From: Azospirillum sp. B21
GTDB lineage: Bacteria; Pseudomonadota; Alphaproteobacteria; Azospirillales; Azospirillaceae
Assembly: GCF_008364825.1 (NCBI RefSeq)
Contig: NZ_VTTO01000011.1
Location: 1-64,000 of the forward strand
Length of the DNA: 64,000 bases
Reading direction: 5' to 3'
The notes beneath the pieces were generated by a model that was given only the letters and a program-made list of their open reading frames with translations, had not been told where the DNA came from and made no database searches. This document shows, piece after piece, positions 26,001-33,071 of this stretch; positions within the stretch are counted from its first letter, which is position 1, and every line of letters begins with the position of its first letter. Made by a program: the position numbers and the translations under genes.

Positions 26001-26948
26001 CATACGCTCCTGGCAACCTGCCTGCTGATGCGGGGCGATCTCGCAGCGGGGTTCCGCGAGTATGAATGGCGCACCCGGCTGGTCGATGGGCAGGTGGAGG
26101 CGCGCGGCCTGCCGACGCCACCGTGGACGGGCGGCGCTCTCGACGGTCGACGCATCCTTTTGCACGACGAACAGGGGCTTGGCGACGGGATCCAGTTCGC
26201 ACGCTACGCGCCGCTGCTTGCGCGGCGCGGCGCCCGCGTGATCCTGGAGTGCAACGACGCGCTGGTACGGCTCTTCGCCACGCTGCCGGGCGTGGAGGCG
26301 GTGGTCGGGCGCTCCGCTCCGACACCGGAGCATGATGGTCATGCGGCCCTGATGAGCCTGCCGCATCTTCTTGGCACGACCCTCGCCACGGTTCCGGCGG
26401 AGGTGCCTTACCTTGCGGCCGAACCCTCCCTCATCGCGATGTGGCGCGACCGACTGGAGCCGGCGCGGGTGGGGCTGCGCGTCGGGCTGGTCTGGGCAGG
26501 CAACGCAAGCCTTCCCGACGATCCGAAGCGCTCGCCGGGGCTGGAGCCCCTGCTGCCGCTTCTCGACCTTCCCGGCGTCGCCTTCGTCTCCCTTCAGAAG
26601 GGCGACGGCCGGGCGGATCTGGAACGGTTGGGCGGTCGGCTTCCCACTGGCTTTCATGACGTCGGCGACGCGCTGGACGACCTCGCCGATACCGCGGCCG
26701 TCGTGGCGCAGCTCGATCTGGTCATCTCCGTGGACAGCGCTGTCGCCCACCTCGCGGGCGCGCTGGGGCGGCCGGTCTGGACCATCCTGCGCGCGGAGTC
26801 CGAATGGCGATGGATGCTGGAGCGCACCGACATTCCCTGGTATCCGACCATGCGGCTGTTCCGGCAGGTGCGGGCGGGGGACTGGAGCGACGTCGTGGCG
26901 GCGCTGCGCACCGCGCTTCAGCGGGCGGTCAAAGAGGCGTCGCGGTGA
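23085..26948 (+). CDS. Triple fusion glycosyltransferase GT4-GT17-TPR-GT9
   Basis: 1,287 residues from the ATG of MTVKIAFIDPTKGDY (AAGG upstream); the longer open frame to the left overlaps the divergent gene and is rejected. Residues about 1-370 are a GT4-like enzyme (LGGSQSALCYLAEML; donor site FAETSCIAVLEALAAGCLVV). After a Pro-rich linker, about 482-760 is a GT17 domain: FDCFQFYNELDLLEVRL, the DxD-type LISDADEI, and HFTWMGGADRF as in beta-1,4-GlcNAc transferases. TPR units fill about 770-980. The last 300 residues are a GT9-like domain with GLVWAGNASL, VISVDSAVAHLAGALGRPVW and PWYPTMRLFRQ. One polypeptide could thus add two or three sugars in order. It overlaps the next, convergent gene by 20 bp. 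Confidence 0.88.
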   Translation: MTVKIAFIDPTKGDYTPETPHHQPLGGSQSALCYLAEMLAAAGHSITVVNGGRAAVTVRGVHCLPIASVTLEDLCGFHVVVVLNGCDREFLLPLRARLSGERKLILWTQHAADQPAVATLAEADLRDCLDGIAFVSRWQMDGYLKAFHLDPARCRVMRNGIAPAFAGLFGPDEDILAAKPWPPVLAYTSTPFRGLDVLLDSFPLIRAAIPGTRLRVCSSLETYQVPAERDPFTALYQRCRETEGVEYLGGIGQVALAGVMREATCLAYLNRFAETSCIAVLEALAAGCLVVSSQLGALPESGAGFARLIPVPEDPQEHARHYAEAAVAALSELRDDRDAGRRLRAQVDHANSGTTWGVRAQGWIDWFKEMLAPPSLPPVPLPPVSGGAATAITAKIVSAQQQLMEALGIHLNSGGDRRLADPAWRAEARGMIELVERSLHLDHNDEEARTGVWSALRGYDAWLSYQTALPELPPPSPLPPGGRRIFDCFQFYNELDLLEVRLAELYPVVDRFVLVEATYTHAGAAKPLHYADNRARFAAYADKIVHIVVAEDPGGFAWNREAYQRDAILRGLGDCRPSDMILISDADEILRAPVVERLRREPDEGSGAGAGMGATLFAPHLDIFLYFLDLKAPDPWVSVAAAQWELIRRIGANRARYLAKQGIGHVIPDAGWHFTWMGGADRFRAKLEAFAHREMMAGFDRDPQVNQARLDRFYATGRFDDGALPGMWTGLRRVPIDGRYPSRIRETLARFRHLGWITPQAEPAPESLTEEGRARERRGDGAAAEAIWRCAAALDPTQIEAFHALSERLLARNATAEALRPLRCCTRLDPEGSFHLFKLAHSLLLLRRYGEGATVLSELIRREPEEHRAYGNLAVALKNLGLHEQAVAVGRRALALMPADAGLLSNLGLALSMRIEGGEAAADALSHALVLEPSHAETRMNRALVLRSLHRLDEAEDACRRLIAERPDEAGAHTLLATCLLMRGDLAAGFREYEWRTRLVDGQVEARGLPTPPWTGGALDGRRILLHDEQGLGDGIQFARYAPLLARRGARVILECNDALVRLFATLPGVEAVVGRSAPTPEHDGHAALMSLPHLLGTTLATVPAEVPYLAAEPSLIAMWRDRLEPARVGLRVGLVWAGNASLPDDPKRSPGLEPLLPLLDLPGVAFVSLQKGDGRADLERLGGRLPTGFHDVGDALDDLADTAAVVAQLDLVISVDSAVAHLAGALGRPVWTILRAESEWRWMLERTDIPWYPTMRLFRQVRAGDWSDVVAALRTALQRAVKEASR

Positions 26949-28305
26949 GGGTGCCCTGCGCGGCGTGCCGCCGGACCTCGTCGCGAAGAGCTGCGCGGAC
27001 GCTTGCGAAGACGGGCGCCCAGTCCAGTTCCGGCCCCTGGCGGAACAGGCGCATCGACGGGTACCAGGGCGTGCGCTCGCCGGTGAAGCCATAGACCCAA
27101 TAGGGCACGTGCTGCACGAGGTTCCAGATGGGGGTGCCGAGCGAGCCGGCCAGATGCGCGACGGCGCTGTCGGTCATGATGACCAGATCCAGCCGCTCGA
27201 TCATCGCCGCGGTGTCGGCGAAATCCTCCAGATGGGGGCCGAGCGGCACCACCAGCCGGCCCGCCGGGCCGAGCGCGTCCAGTTCGGTTTCCTGCGGTCC
27301 CTTCTGAAGGCTGTAGAGCCGCACACCCGGGATTTCGGCGAGGCGCAGGAACGGCGCGAGCTTCGTGGCGCGCCACGCGTTGTCGGCGAAGGTGGCCCGG
27401 CCGGCCCAGACGATGCCGACGCGCAGCGTTCCCGGTTCCCGTTCCCCCAGCAGCCGGGCCGCTTTCTCCCGAGCCTCCACCGGGATGGTGAGCGGCACCG
27501 GCGGAGGCACGGAGGCCAAGGTCGTGCCGAACAGCATCGGCAAGGTCATCTGCGACACCTCGACGTCGCAAGCCGGAGCCGGCGCGCCCCACGGCTTCCA
27601 GTCGTCGAGGTCGAGCCCGGACAACACCCGCCGCAACTCCGAATGGCATTCGTAGATCACCCGGCCGCCAGCCCTCTTGACCATCGGCAAATAGCGGGCC
27701 ACCAGCAGGGCATCGCCGAAGCCCTGCTCGGCCGTCACGAAGATGCGGCGCCCGTCCAAGGCCGGCCCGTTCCATGGCGGCGCCGAGGGTGGTCGCGCGA
27801 GATATGAGGGAAGCTGCCGTCGCGCCTCGTAATCGTCGAAGCCGTGCACATAGTCGCCGATTTGGAGCCGCGTCAGCGCCCGTTCCCATCGCAGGAGCGC
27901 CGTCGGCCCGCCGTTTCCGGTGACGGCAAGCTCGATCGCCGCCAGGGCTTCCGCATACCGCCCCGCCTTGCGGAAGGCGACCGCGCGGTTGAACAGTACC
28001 GTCCGGTCGTTGGGCTCGCGCCGGAAGGCCTCCTCCTGCGCCGCGACCCCCTCGGCAAGGCGTCCGGCTTCGGTCAGCGCGTTGCCGAGATTGGTCCAGA
28101 TGCCGGCCTGATCGGGCGCGTGTTCCAGCCCGCGACGGTGGCAGGCGATGGCCTCCTCCAGCTTCCCGGTTCGACGCAGCAACAGGCCCAGGATGCTCCA
28201 CGCCTCCGCGTCGGACGGATCGGCGTCAAGCGCCGCCTCCGCGTCCTTGCGGAGTTGGTCGTCGTCATTGTGAGCGTTACCGGCGCCATCCGCTTCGATC
28301 CGCAT
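26929..28305 (-). CDS. TPR-GT9 glycosyltransferase
   Basis: 458 residues starting MRIEADGAGNAHNDDD. The TPR region (about 15-165) has repeated W-LG-A-P pairs such as SDAEAWSILGLLLRRTGKLE. The C-terminal half is the GT9-like module shared by five genes in this window: TAEQGFGDALLVARYL, GIVWAGRATFADN, LVIMTDSAVAHLAGSLGTPIW and PWYPSMRLFRQ. GT9 enzymes (heptosyltransferase superfamily) use ADP-heptose or related donors; TPRs usually bind the protein acceptor. The open frame continues far upstream in the same phase, opposite another gene, but that part has no protein-like pattern, so the start at 28305 was preferred. Confidence 0.85.
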   Translation of the reverse strand: MRIEADGAGNAHNDDDQLRKDAEAALDADPSDAEAWSILGLLLRRTGKLEEAIACHRRGLEHAPDQAGIWTNLGNALTEAGRLAEGVAAQEEAFRREPNDRTVLFNRAVAFRKAGRYAEALAAIELAVTGNGGPTALLRWERALTRLQIGDYVHGFDDYEARRQLPSYLARPPSAPPWNGPALDGRRIFVTAEQGFGDALLVARYLPMVKRAGGRVIYECHSELRRVLSGLDLDDWKPWGAPAPACDVEVSQMTLPMLFGTTLASVPPPVPLTIPVEAREKAARLLGEREPGTLRVGIVWAGRATFADNAWRATKLAPFLRLAEIPGVRLYSLQKGPQETELDALGPAGRLVVPLGPHLEDFADTAAMIERLDLVIMTDSAVAHLAGSLGTPIWNLVQHVPYWVYGFTGERTPWYPSMRLFRQGPELDWAPVFASVRAALRDEVRRHAAQGTLTATPL

Positions 28306-28560
28306 GCTCAACCGTTCCGCAGGAGTATGGTGCCCGACACCCGCAGGAACTTCCGTGCCCGAAAATCGAGGACAGCGTTTGTGACGATCATGGCTTGAAG
28401 GCCGGGGGGAGCGGGCGCTAAATTCATGTGCGATGGAACCATTGGTGCAGCCAACCCTGCACCATAGCACCCGCCACCACCGGCATGAAGGTCGTAGGCT
28501 TTTGCGAAGTGCGACGCGGATGGGCGAGCGTGCGGTCGCCGTGCAGGCGGTGACCGGCTG

Positions 28561-31290
28561 ATGACGGACGATCCGGGTTCGAGGAAAGCGCACCGGCGGA
28601 CGCTGGCCGAAGATCCGGCGGAAGCAGTTTCCTGGCAGCACTTGGCGGTGGAGGCGTACCGGGCCGGCAAAAGGAGGCAGGCCCTGTCGCTTTTCGTTCG
28701 CGCCGCGCGGCTGCACGGCGACGGCGCCGTGCTGGAGCGGCAGATCGAGGGGGTGATCACACCCGCCCTCAACCAAGCCATAGCGCTGATGCAGAACGGG
28801 CTGGTCGACGAGGCGGCCGCGGTCATCGAACCGTTGGCCGAGGTCATCGCCCCGCGCGGCGATTTCGCGCATGTTCTCGGCGTTCTGCGCCTGGTTCAGG
28901 GGCGCGACGACGAGGCCGCCCGTTTCCACGCCGTGTCCCGGATGGAGGACAGCGGCCTCGGTGTTGCCCTGGCCGGGGTCGCCCGCCACCGTGCCGACTA
29001 CGATTTCATCGGCACGGTCGTGATTCCCGTCTACCGGATGGAAGACACCATCGAGCGGGCGCTCGACAGTGTCCTGGCGGCGGTCCGCTATCACCGCGCG
29101 GCGACCGGCGACGCAGGAGCGAAGGTCCATATCTGCGTCGTCGACGACGCCTCTCCCGACGACACCGTGGCAAGGGCGCTGGGTTGGACGCGGGCGCATC
29201 CCGAACAGAGCGTCGCAATCATCGCCAACAACCAAAACCGGGGGGCGGGGCGGACACGCAACACGGGCGCCGCCGCAGCGCAGGGCCGCTATCTCTGGTT
29301 CCTCGATGCCGATGACTATTATCTGGAACGGCACCTGTTCCTGACGATCCAAGCCTTGGACGCGGCATCCGATGCCGGCTTCGTCCGCACCGGCATGGTC
29401 TTCGACGCCATCGATGCCGAGATCACCCAGGATTGGCGGCAGGCATCGGAAAACTGCTATCCCGGCAATCTCTGTGTCCGGCGCGACTGCCACGACCGGA
29501 TCGGCGGCTTTCCGGAGGAAGCGCCGTTCCACCCGGCGGTCGCCGACGATGTGGCCTACAGCCGCGCCTTGCACAGCCGGTTCGGCGGCCTGAAGATCTC
29601 CGAGAAGACCGTCCACTACACGATGCGGCCCGGCAACGCGCTGGAGCGGCAACGGGCCGAGATGACCGGTGGCCCGCCCTCGGCGGAGCGCCAGCGGCCG
29701 GACAGCCGCTTCGTGGCCATCGAGCTGCTGACCCAGCGCCGCCTCTACGGCTTGGCGGCCAACGCGATCCCCAGCCCGCCAGCGCCACCGACGGACGCGA
29801 CCGTCTGGCTGGAGAAGGCGAGGGACCTGATCCGCGGCCAACAGCCGGAGCCCGCCATCGCCGTGCTGGTCCGGGCGGCGGCGCTCGATCCCGCCAACGC
29901 GACGGTCTGGTTCGAGCTGGGGCTGGCGGCGAACGGGCTGAAACGCGATGACCTGGCCCTCCGCGGGTTCCAGGCGGTGGCGAGCCTGCACCCGGATGCG
30001 GGAGCGGCGCGCTTCAACCTTGCCTCCCTGCGGTTCGAGCAGGGCGCCCTCGATCCGGCCGCCCGCCATCTGCGCGACGCGCTGGCGCTCCGGCCCGAGC
30101 ATGGCGGTTCCCTGTTCCTGTTGGGGCGCACCGAACGGCGGCGGGGACAGGCGGCTATCGCGCAGGGAATTCTCAGGCGGGCCGCGCGGGTCGAACCGGA
30201 GTTGGGAGAGATCCGCGCCGAGCGGGCCGAGGCGGCCCTTGCGCTCGGCCATGCGGTCGAGGCGATGGAGCATGCCCAACATGCGCTGGCGCTCGCACCT
30301 GCCCTGTTCGACGGCCACACCGCGCTTGCCGGTGCGCTGGAGGCGCTCGGCCGGCCGGATGCGGCGCTGCCGGGCTGGGAGCGGGCGATCCGCTGCAATC
30401 CGGGCCGGGGAGAGGCCTTTACCGGACGCGCCGTCAACCTGCTCATCCGGCGGTTCGGGCCGCCGCCCCTGCCGGCGCCGCAGGCGGAGACGGGGCGCCG
30501 GCTCGCCTCCACATCGCTCGGCTGGCATGGCCGGTTCGGCAATCAGCTTTTGCAGTACGGGGTCCTGCGTCTGTACGCTGCGCGGCATGGCCTTACCCTG
30601 GAAGTGCCGCCCTGGCCGGGGCGCCATCTCTATGGGCTGGACGATCCGCTGCCCGGCCCCGCCTTGCCCCGCCTGCCGGAGCGGGAGGTCGAGGCCAGCG
30701 TCATGGCCGCGCTCAGTGGCGTAAGGCGCGGCACGGAACGCGAGGTACTGGCCGACCACGACGTCACCGCATATTTCTGCGGCGACACCGGCTTCCTGGC
30801 ATCGCATCGGGATGCCTTCCGCGGCTTCTTCACGCCGGGACCACACATCAGGCCCTGGACGGACGCGCTGACCGCCCGCCTGCGCGCAGCCGGCCGTACG
30901 GTGGTGGCCTTGCACATCCGGCGCGGCGACTTCGGCTGGGGTCCCTTCTGGGTGGCGCCGGAAAGCTGGTACCTGCGTTGGCTGGATGCGATCTGGCCCG
31001 GCCTGGACCAGCCGGTTCTCTACGTCGCGACGGACGACCCGCGCTGCCTCTCCGCCTTCGCCGCCTACCGGCCGCTCTCCGCCCGGGATCTGGCGGAGCC
31101 GGTCCCCGGGGCGGAGTTCCTCACCGATTTCCATGTCCTGTGCGAGGCCGATCTGGTGGCGGTGTCGAACAGCAGCTTCTCCTTCGTGGCGACCATGCTG
31201 AACCGGCGCGCCCGAAGCGTCGTCCGCCCCGACAAGGCCCGGCAGGCGCTTCTTCCCTATGACCCCTGGTCCAGCCCGGTCCTGCTGTGA
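28561..31290 (+). CDS. Fusion glycosyltransferase GT2-TPR-GT11
   Basis: 909 residues. After an N-terminal helical region (about 1-150), a GT2 domain runs from TVVIPVYRMEDTIERAL (about 153) through VCVVDDASPDDT-like text to the DxD motif FLDADDYY (about 250). TPR repeats occupy about 413-623. The C-terminal 270 residues match GT11 alpha-1,2-fucosyltransferases: GRFGNQLLQYGVLRLY (motif I), HIRRGDFGW (the H-x-RR-x-D motif, about 785) and VSNSSFSFVATML (about 868). It could add one GT2-type sugar and a fucose or similar deoxysugar to the same acceptor. The downstream gene starts inside its stop codon, so the two are translationally coupled. The start is the first good ATG, but its ribosome site is weak. 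Confidence 0.87.
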   Translation: MTDDPGSRKAHRRTLAEDPAEAVSWQHLAVEAYRAGKRRQALSLFVRAARLHGDGAVLERQIEGVITPALNQAIALMQNGLVDEAAAVIEPLAEVIAPRGDFAHVLGVLRLVQGRDDEAARFHAVSRMEDSGLGVALAGVARHRADYDFIGTVVIPVYRMEDTIERALDSVLAAVRYHRAATGDAGAKVHICVVDDASPDDTVARALGWTRAHPEQSVAIIANNQNRGAGRTRNTGAAAAQGRYLWFLDADDYYLERHLFLTIQALDAASDAGFVRTGMVFDAIDAEITQDWRQASENCYPGNLCVRRDCHDRIGGFPEEAPFHPAVADDVAYSRALHSRFGGLKISEKTVHYTMRPGNALERQRAEMTGGPPSAERQRPDSRFVAIELLTQRRLYGLAANAIPSPPAPPTDATVWLEKARDLIRGQQPEPAIAVLVRAAALDPANATVWFELGLAANGLKRDDLALRGFQAVASLHPDAGAARFNLASLRFEQGALDPAARHLRDALALRPEHGGSLFLLGRTERRRGQAAIAQGILRRAARVEPELGEIRAERAEAALALGHAVEAMEHAQHALALAPALFDGHTALAGALEALGRPDAALPGWERAIRCNPGRGEAFTGRAVNLLIRRFGPPPLPAPQAETGRRLASTSLGWHGRFGNQLLQYGVLRLYAARHGLTLEVPPWPGRHLYGLDDPLPGPALPRLPEREVEASVMAALSGVRRGTEREVLADHDVTAYFCGDTGFLASHRDAFRGFFTPGPHIRPWTDALTARLRAAGRTVVALHIRRGDFGWGPFWVAPESWYLRWLDAIWPGLDQPVLYVATDDPRCLSAFAAYRPLSARDLAEPVPGAEFLTDFHVLCEADLVAVSNSSFSFVATMLNRRARSVVRPDKARQALLPYDPWSSPVLL

Positions 31291-33059
31291 TGACGGACAC
31301 CGGCAATCCCGACGCCTTGCTGCAAACCGGTATGGCCCACCATGCCGCCGGGCGTGCGGCGGAGGCGGAAAGCGCATACCGGGCGGTGCTGGCCGCCGAT
31401 CCCGGCCATCCCGGCGCCCTGCATCTGCTGGGGGTGCTGGCGCTTCATCATGGACAGCCGGCGGTCGCGGCGCAGCTCATCGGGGACTCGATCCGGCAAA
31501 ATCCCGGCAATCCCGCCAGCTATTCCAGCCTAGCCGGCGCCTTGCTTCAGCTTGGCCAACTCGGCAAGGCACGGGCGAGCGCACGGCTGGCGTTGGCACT
31601 GGACCCCGGATCCCTCGACGGCCTCGCCAACCTCGCCGACATCCTGTCCGAGCGGGGGGAGCATGGTGCCGCGGCGGACACGCTCGGCCGTCTGCTGGTG
31701 CTCAGCCCGTGGTCGACGGAACCGCGGCTGAAACGCGCCCACGCGCTCCTCCACGCCGGCCGGAACGAGGACGCGGTGGAGACGTTGCTGACCCTGCTCG
31801 GCATGACGCCCCTGTCGGTGGCGGGATACACCAATCTGGGCGTGGCTCTGCGCCGGCTCGGGCGGGTGGAGGAGGCGATGGCCGCCTACCGCAGCGCGCT
31901 GGGCTTCTCTTCCGGGGAGCCGGGAACCCTCAACAACCTCGGCATCACCTTTCAGGATCTGGGCCGCTACGAGGAGGCCGCCGCCTGCTTCCGCCTCTCC
32001 ATCGCGATGCAGCCGGACGGCGCCCATGCCCATCTCAATCTCGGCCTCGTCGCACGCGACGAGATGCGGGTGGACGAGTCGATCACTTTGGCGCGCCGTG
32101 CCGCCACGCTGGAGCCGGCCCTGGCCGAGGCGCATACCGCCCTGGGCCACGGCCTTCTGATCAAGGGGGAGTTCCGCGAGGGGTTCGCGGAGTATGAATG
32201 GCGGACCCGCATGGCGGATTTCCCCTCGCCCCGTCGCGAATTCGCTTCGCCCGTCTGGGACGGTTCTGCTCTCGCGGGTCGCACCCTGCTGGTTCACGAC
32301 GAGCAGGGGGTGGGGGACACGATCATGTTCGCGCGCTACGCCGCGCTGCTCCAGACGCATGGTGCGCGGGTGTTCCTGGACTGCAATGGACAACTCGTCC
32401 GGCTGCTCTCGTCGATGCCCGGAATTGCCGGCGTCGTTCCCCGCTACGATCCCGCACCGCCGCACGATTTCCATGTGGCGCTGGCGAGCCTGCCGTACCT
32501 GCTGCGCGCCACGCTCTACACCATCCCCGCGCCGCTCGCCTATCTGCGGGCGGAACCGGCCTTGGTGGAGAGCTGGCGCGCGCGGCTCGGTCCACGGCGG
32601 GGTCTTCGCATCGGGCTGGTCTGGGCCGGCAACCCGGAGTTCAAGGGCGACCGGCTGCGCTCCCCCGGTCTCGCAGCCTTTCGGCCCCTGCTCGATCTGC
32701 CGGGTGTTTCGGTATACGGCCTTCAGAAGGGGGCGGGGCGGCGCGATCTGGATCGGTGCGGGCCGCTGCCGGCCAGCTTCGTCGATCTGGGCGCGGACAT
32801 CGCCGACTTCGCCGACACGGCGGCGATCATGGAGACCATGGATCTCGTCGTCAGTTCCTGCACCGGGCCAGCCCATCTCGCCGGGGCGCTCGGCCGGCCG
32901 GTCTGGACCGTGCTGCCCTTCGCGCCGGACTGGCGGTGGCTGGAGCACGGCGTCTGCACCCCCTGGTATCCGACCATGCGCCTGTTCCGGCAGGAGCGGC
33001 GCGGCGATTGGACCACGATCGTGGCGCGGCTGTGCAGGATGCTGGAAAGCACCGTCTGA
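31290..33059 (+). CDS. TPR-GT9 glycosyltransferase with altered Asp motif
   Basis: 589 residues from the ATG that overlaps the preceding stop (TGATG). About eight TPR units fill 8-290. The GT9-like module follows: EYEWRTRM at about 300, GLVWAGNPEFKGDRLRS at about 441, and TPWYPTMRLFRQ at about 557. Where its four paralogues have Asp in the strand before the AHLAGALG helix, this protein reads VVSSCTGPAHLAGALG, so the Asp is lost. Either donor choice differs or this copy acts as a non-catalytic partner. The last bases lie 12 bp from the end of the convergent OGT-type gene. Confidence 0.86.
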   Translation: MTDTGNPDALLQTGMAHHAAGRAAEAESAYRAVLAADPGHPGALHLLGVLALHHGQPAVAAQLIGDSIRQNPGNPASYSSLAGALLQLGQLGKARASARLALALDPGSLDGLANLADILSERGEHGAAADTLGRLLVLSPWSTEPRLKRAHALLHAGRNEDAVETLLTLLGMTPLSVAGYTNLGVALRRLGRVEEAMAAYRSALGFSSGEPGTLNNLGITFQDLGRYEEAAACFRLSIAMQPDGAHAHLNLGLVARDEMRVDESITLARRAATLEPALAEAHTALGHGLLIKGEFREGFAEYEWRTRMADFPSPRREFASPVWDGSALAGRTLLVHDEQGVGDTIMFARYAALLQTHGARVFLDCNGQLVRLLSSMPGIAGVVPRYDPAPPHDFHVALASLPYLLRATLYTIPAPLAYLRAEPALVESWRARLGPRRGLRIGLVWAGNPEFKGDRLRSPGLAAFRPLLDLPGVSVYGLQKGAGRRDLDRCGPLPASFVDLGADIADFADTAAIMETMDLVVSSCTGPAHLAGALGRPVWTVLPFAPDWRWLEHGVCTPWYPTMRLFRQERRGDWTTIVARLCRMLESTV

Positions 33060-33071
33060 CCCACGCTTGTT

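Noticed and set aside
24900..27092. A 730-codon minus-strand open frame
   Set aside because: Antisense to the triple-fusion glycosyltransferase; low-complexity composition and no motifs.
28306..31377. A very long minus-strand open frame in phase with the TPR-GT9 gene that ends at 26929
   Set aside because: The extension lies opposite the GT2-TPR-GT11 gene and its translation is Arg/Gly/Pro-rich without protein-like pattern; high GC keeps antisense frames open.
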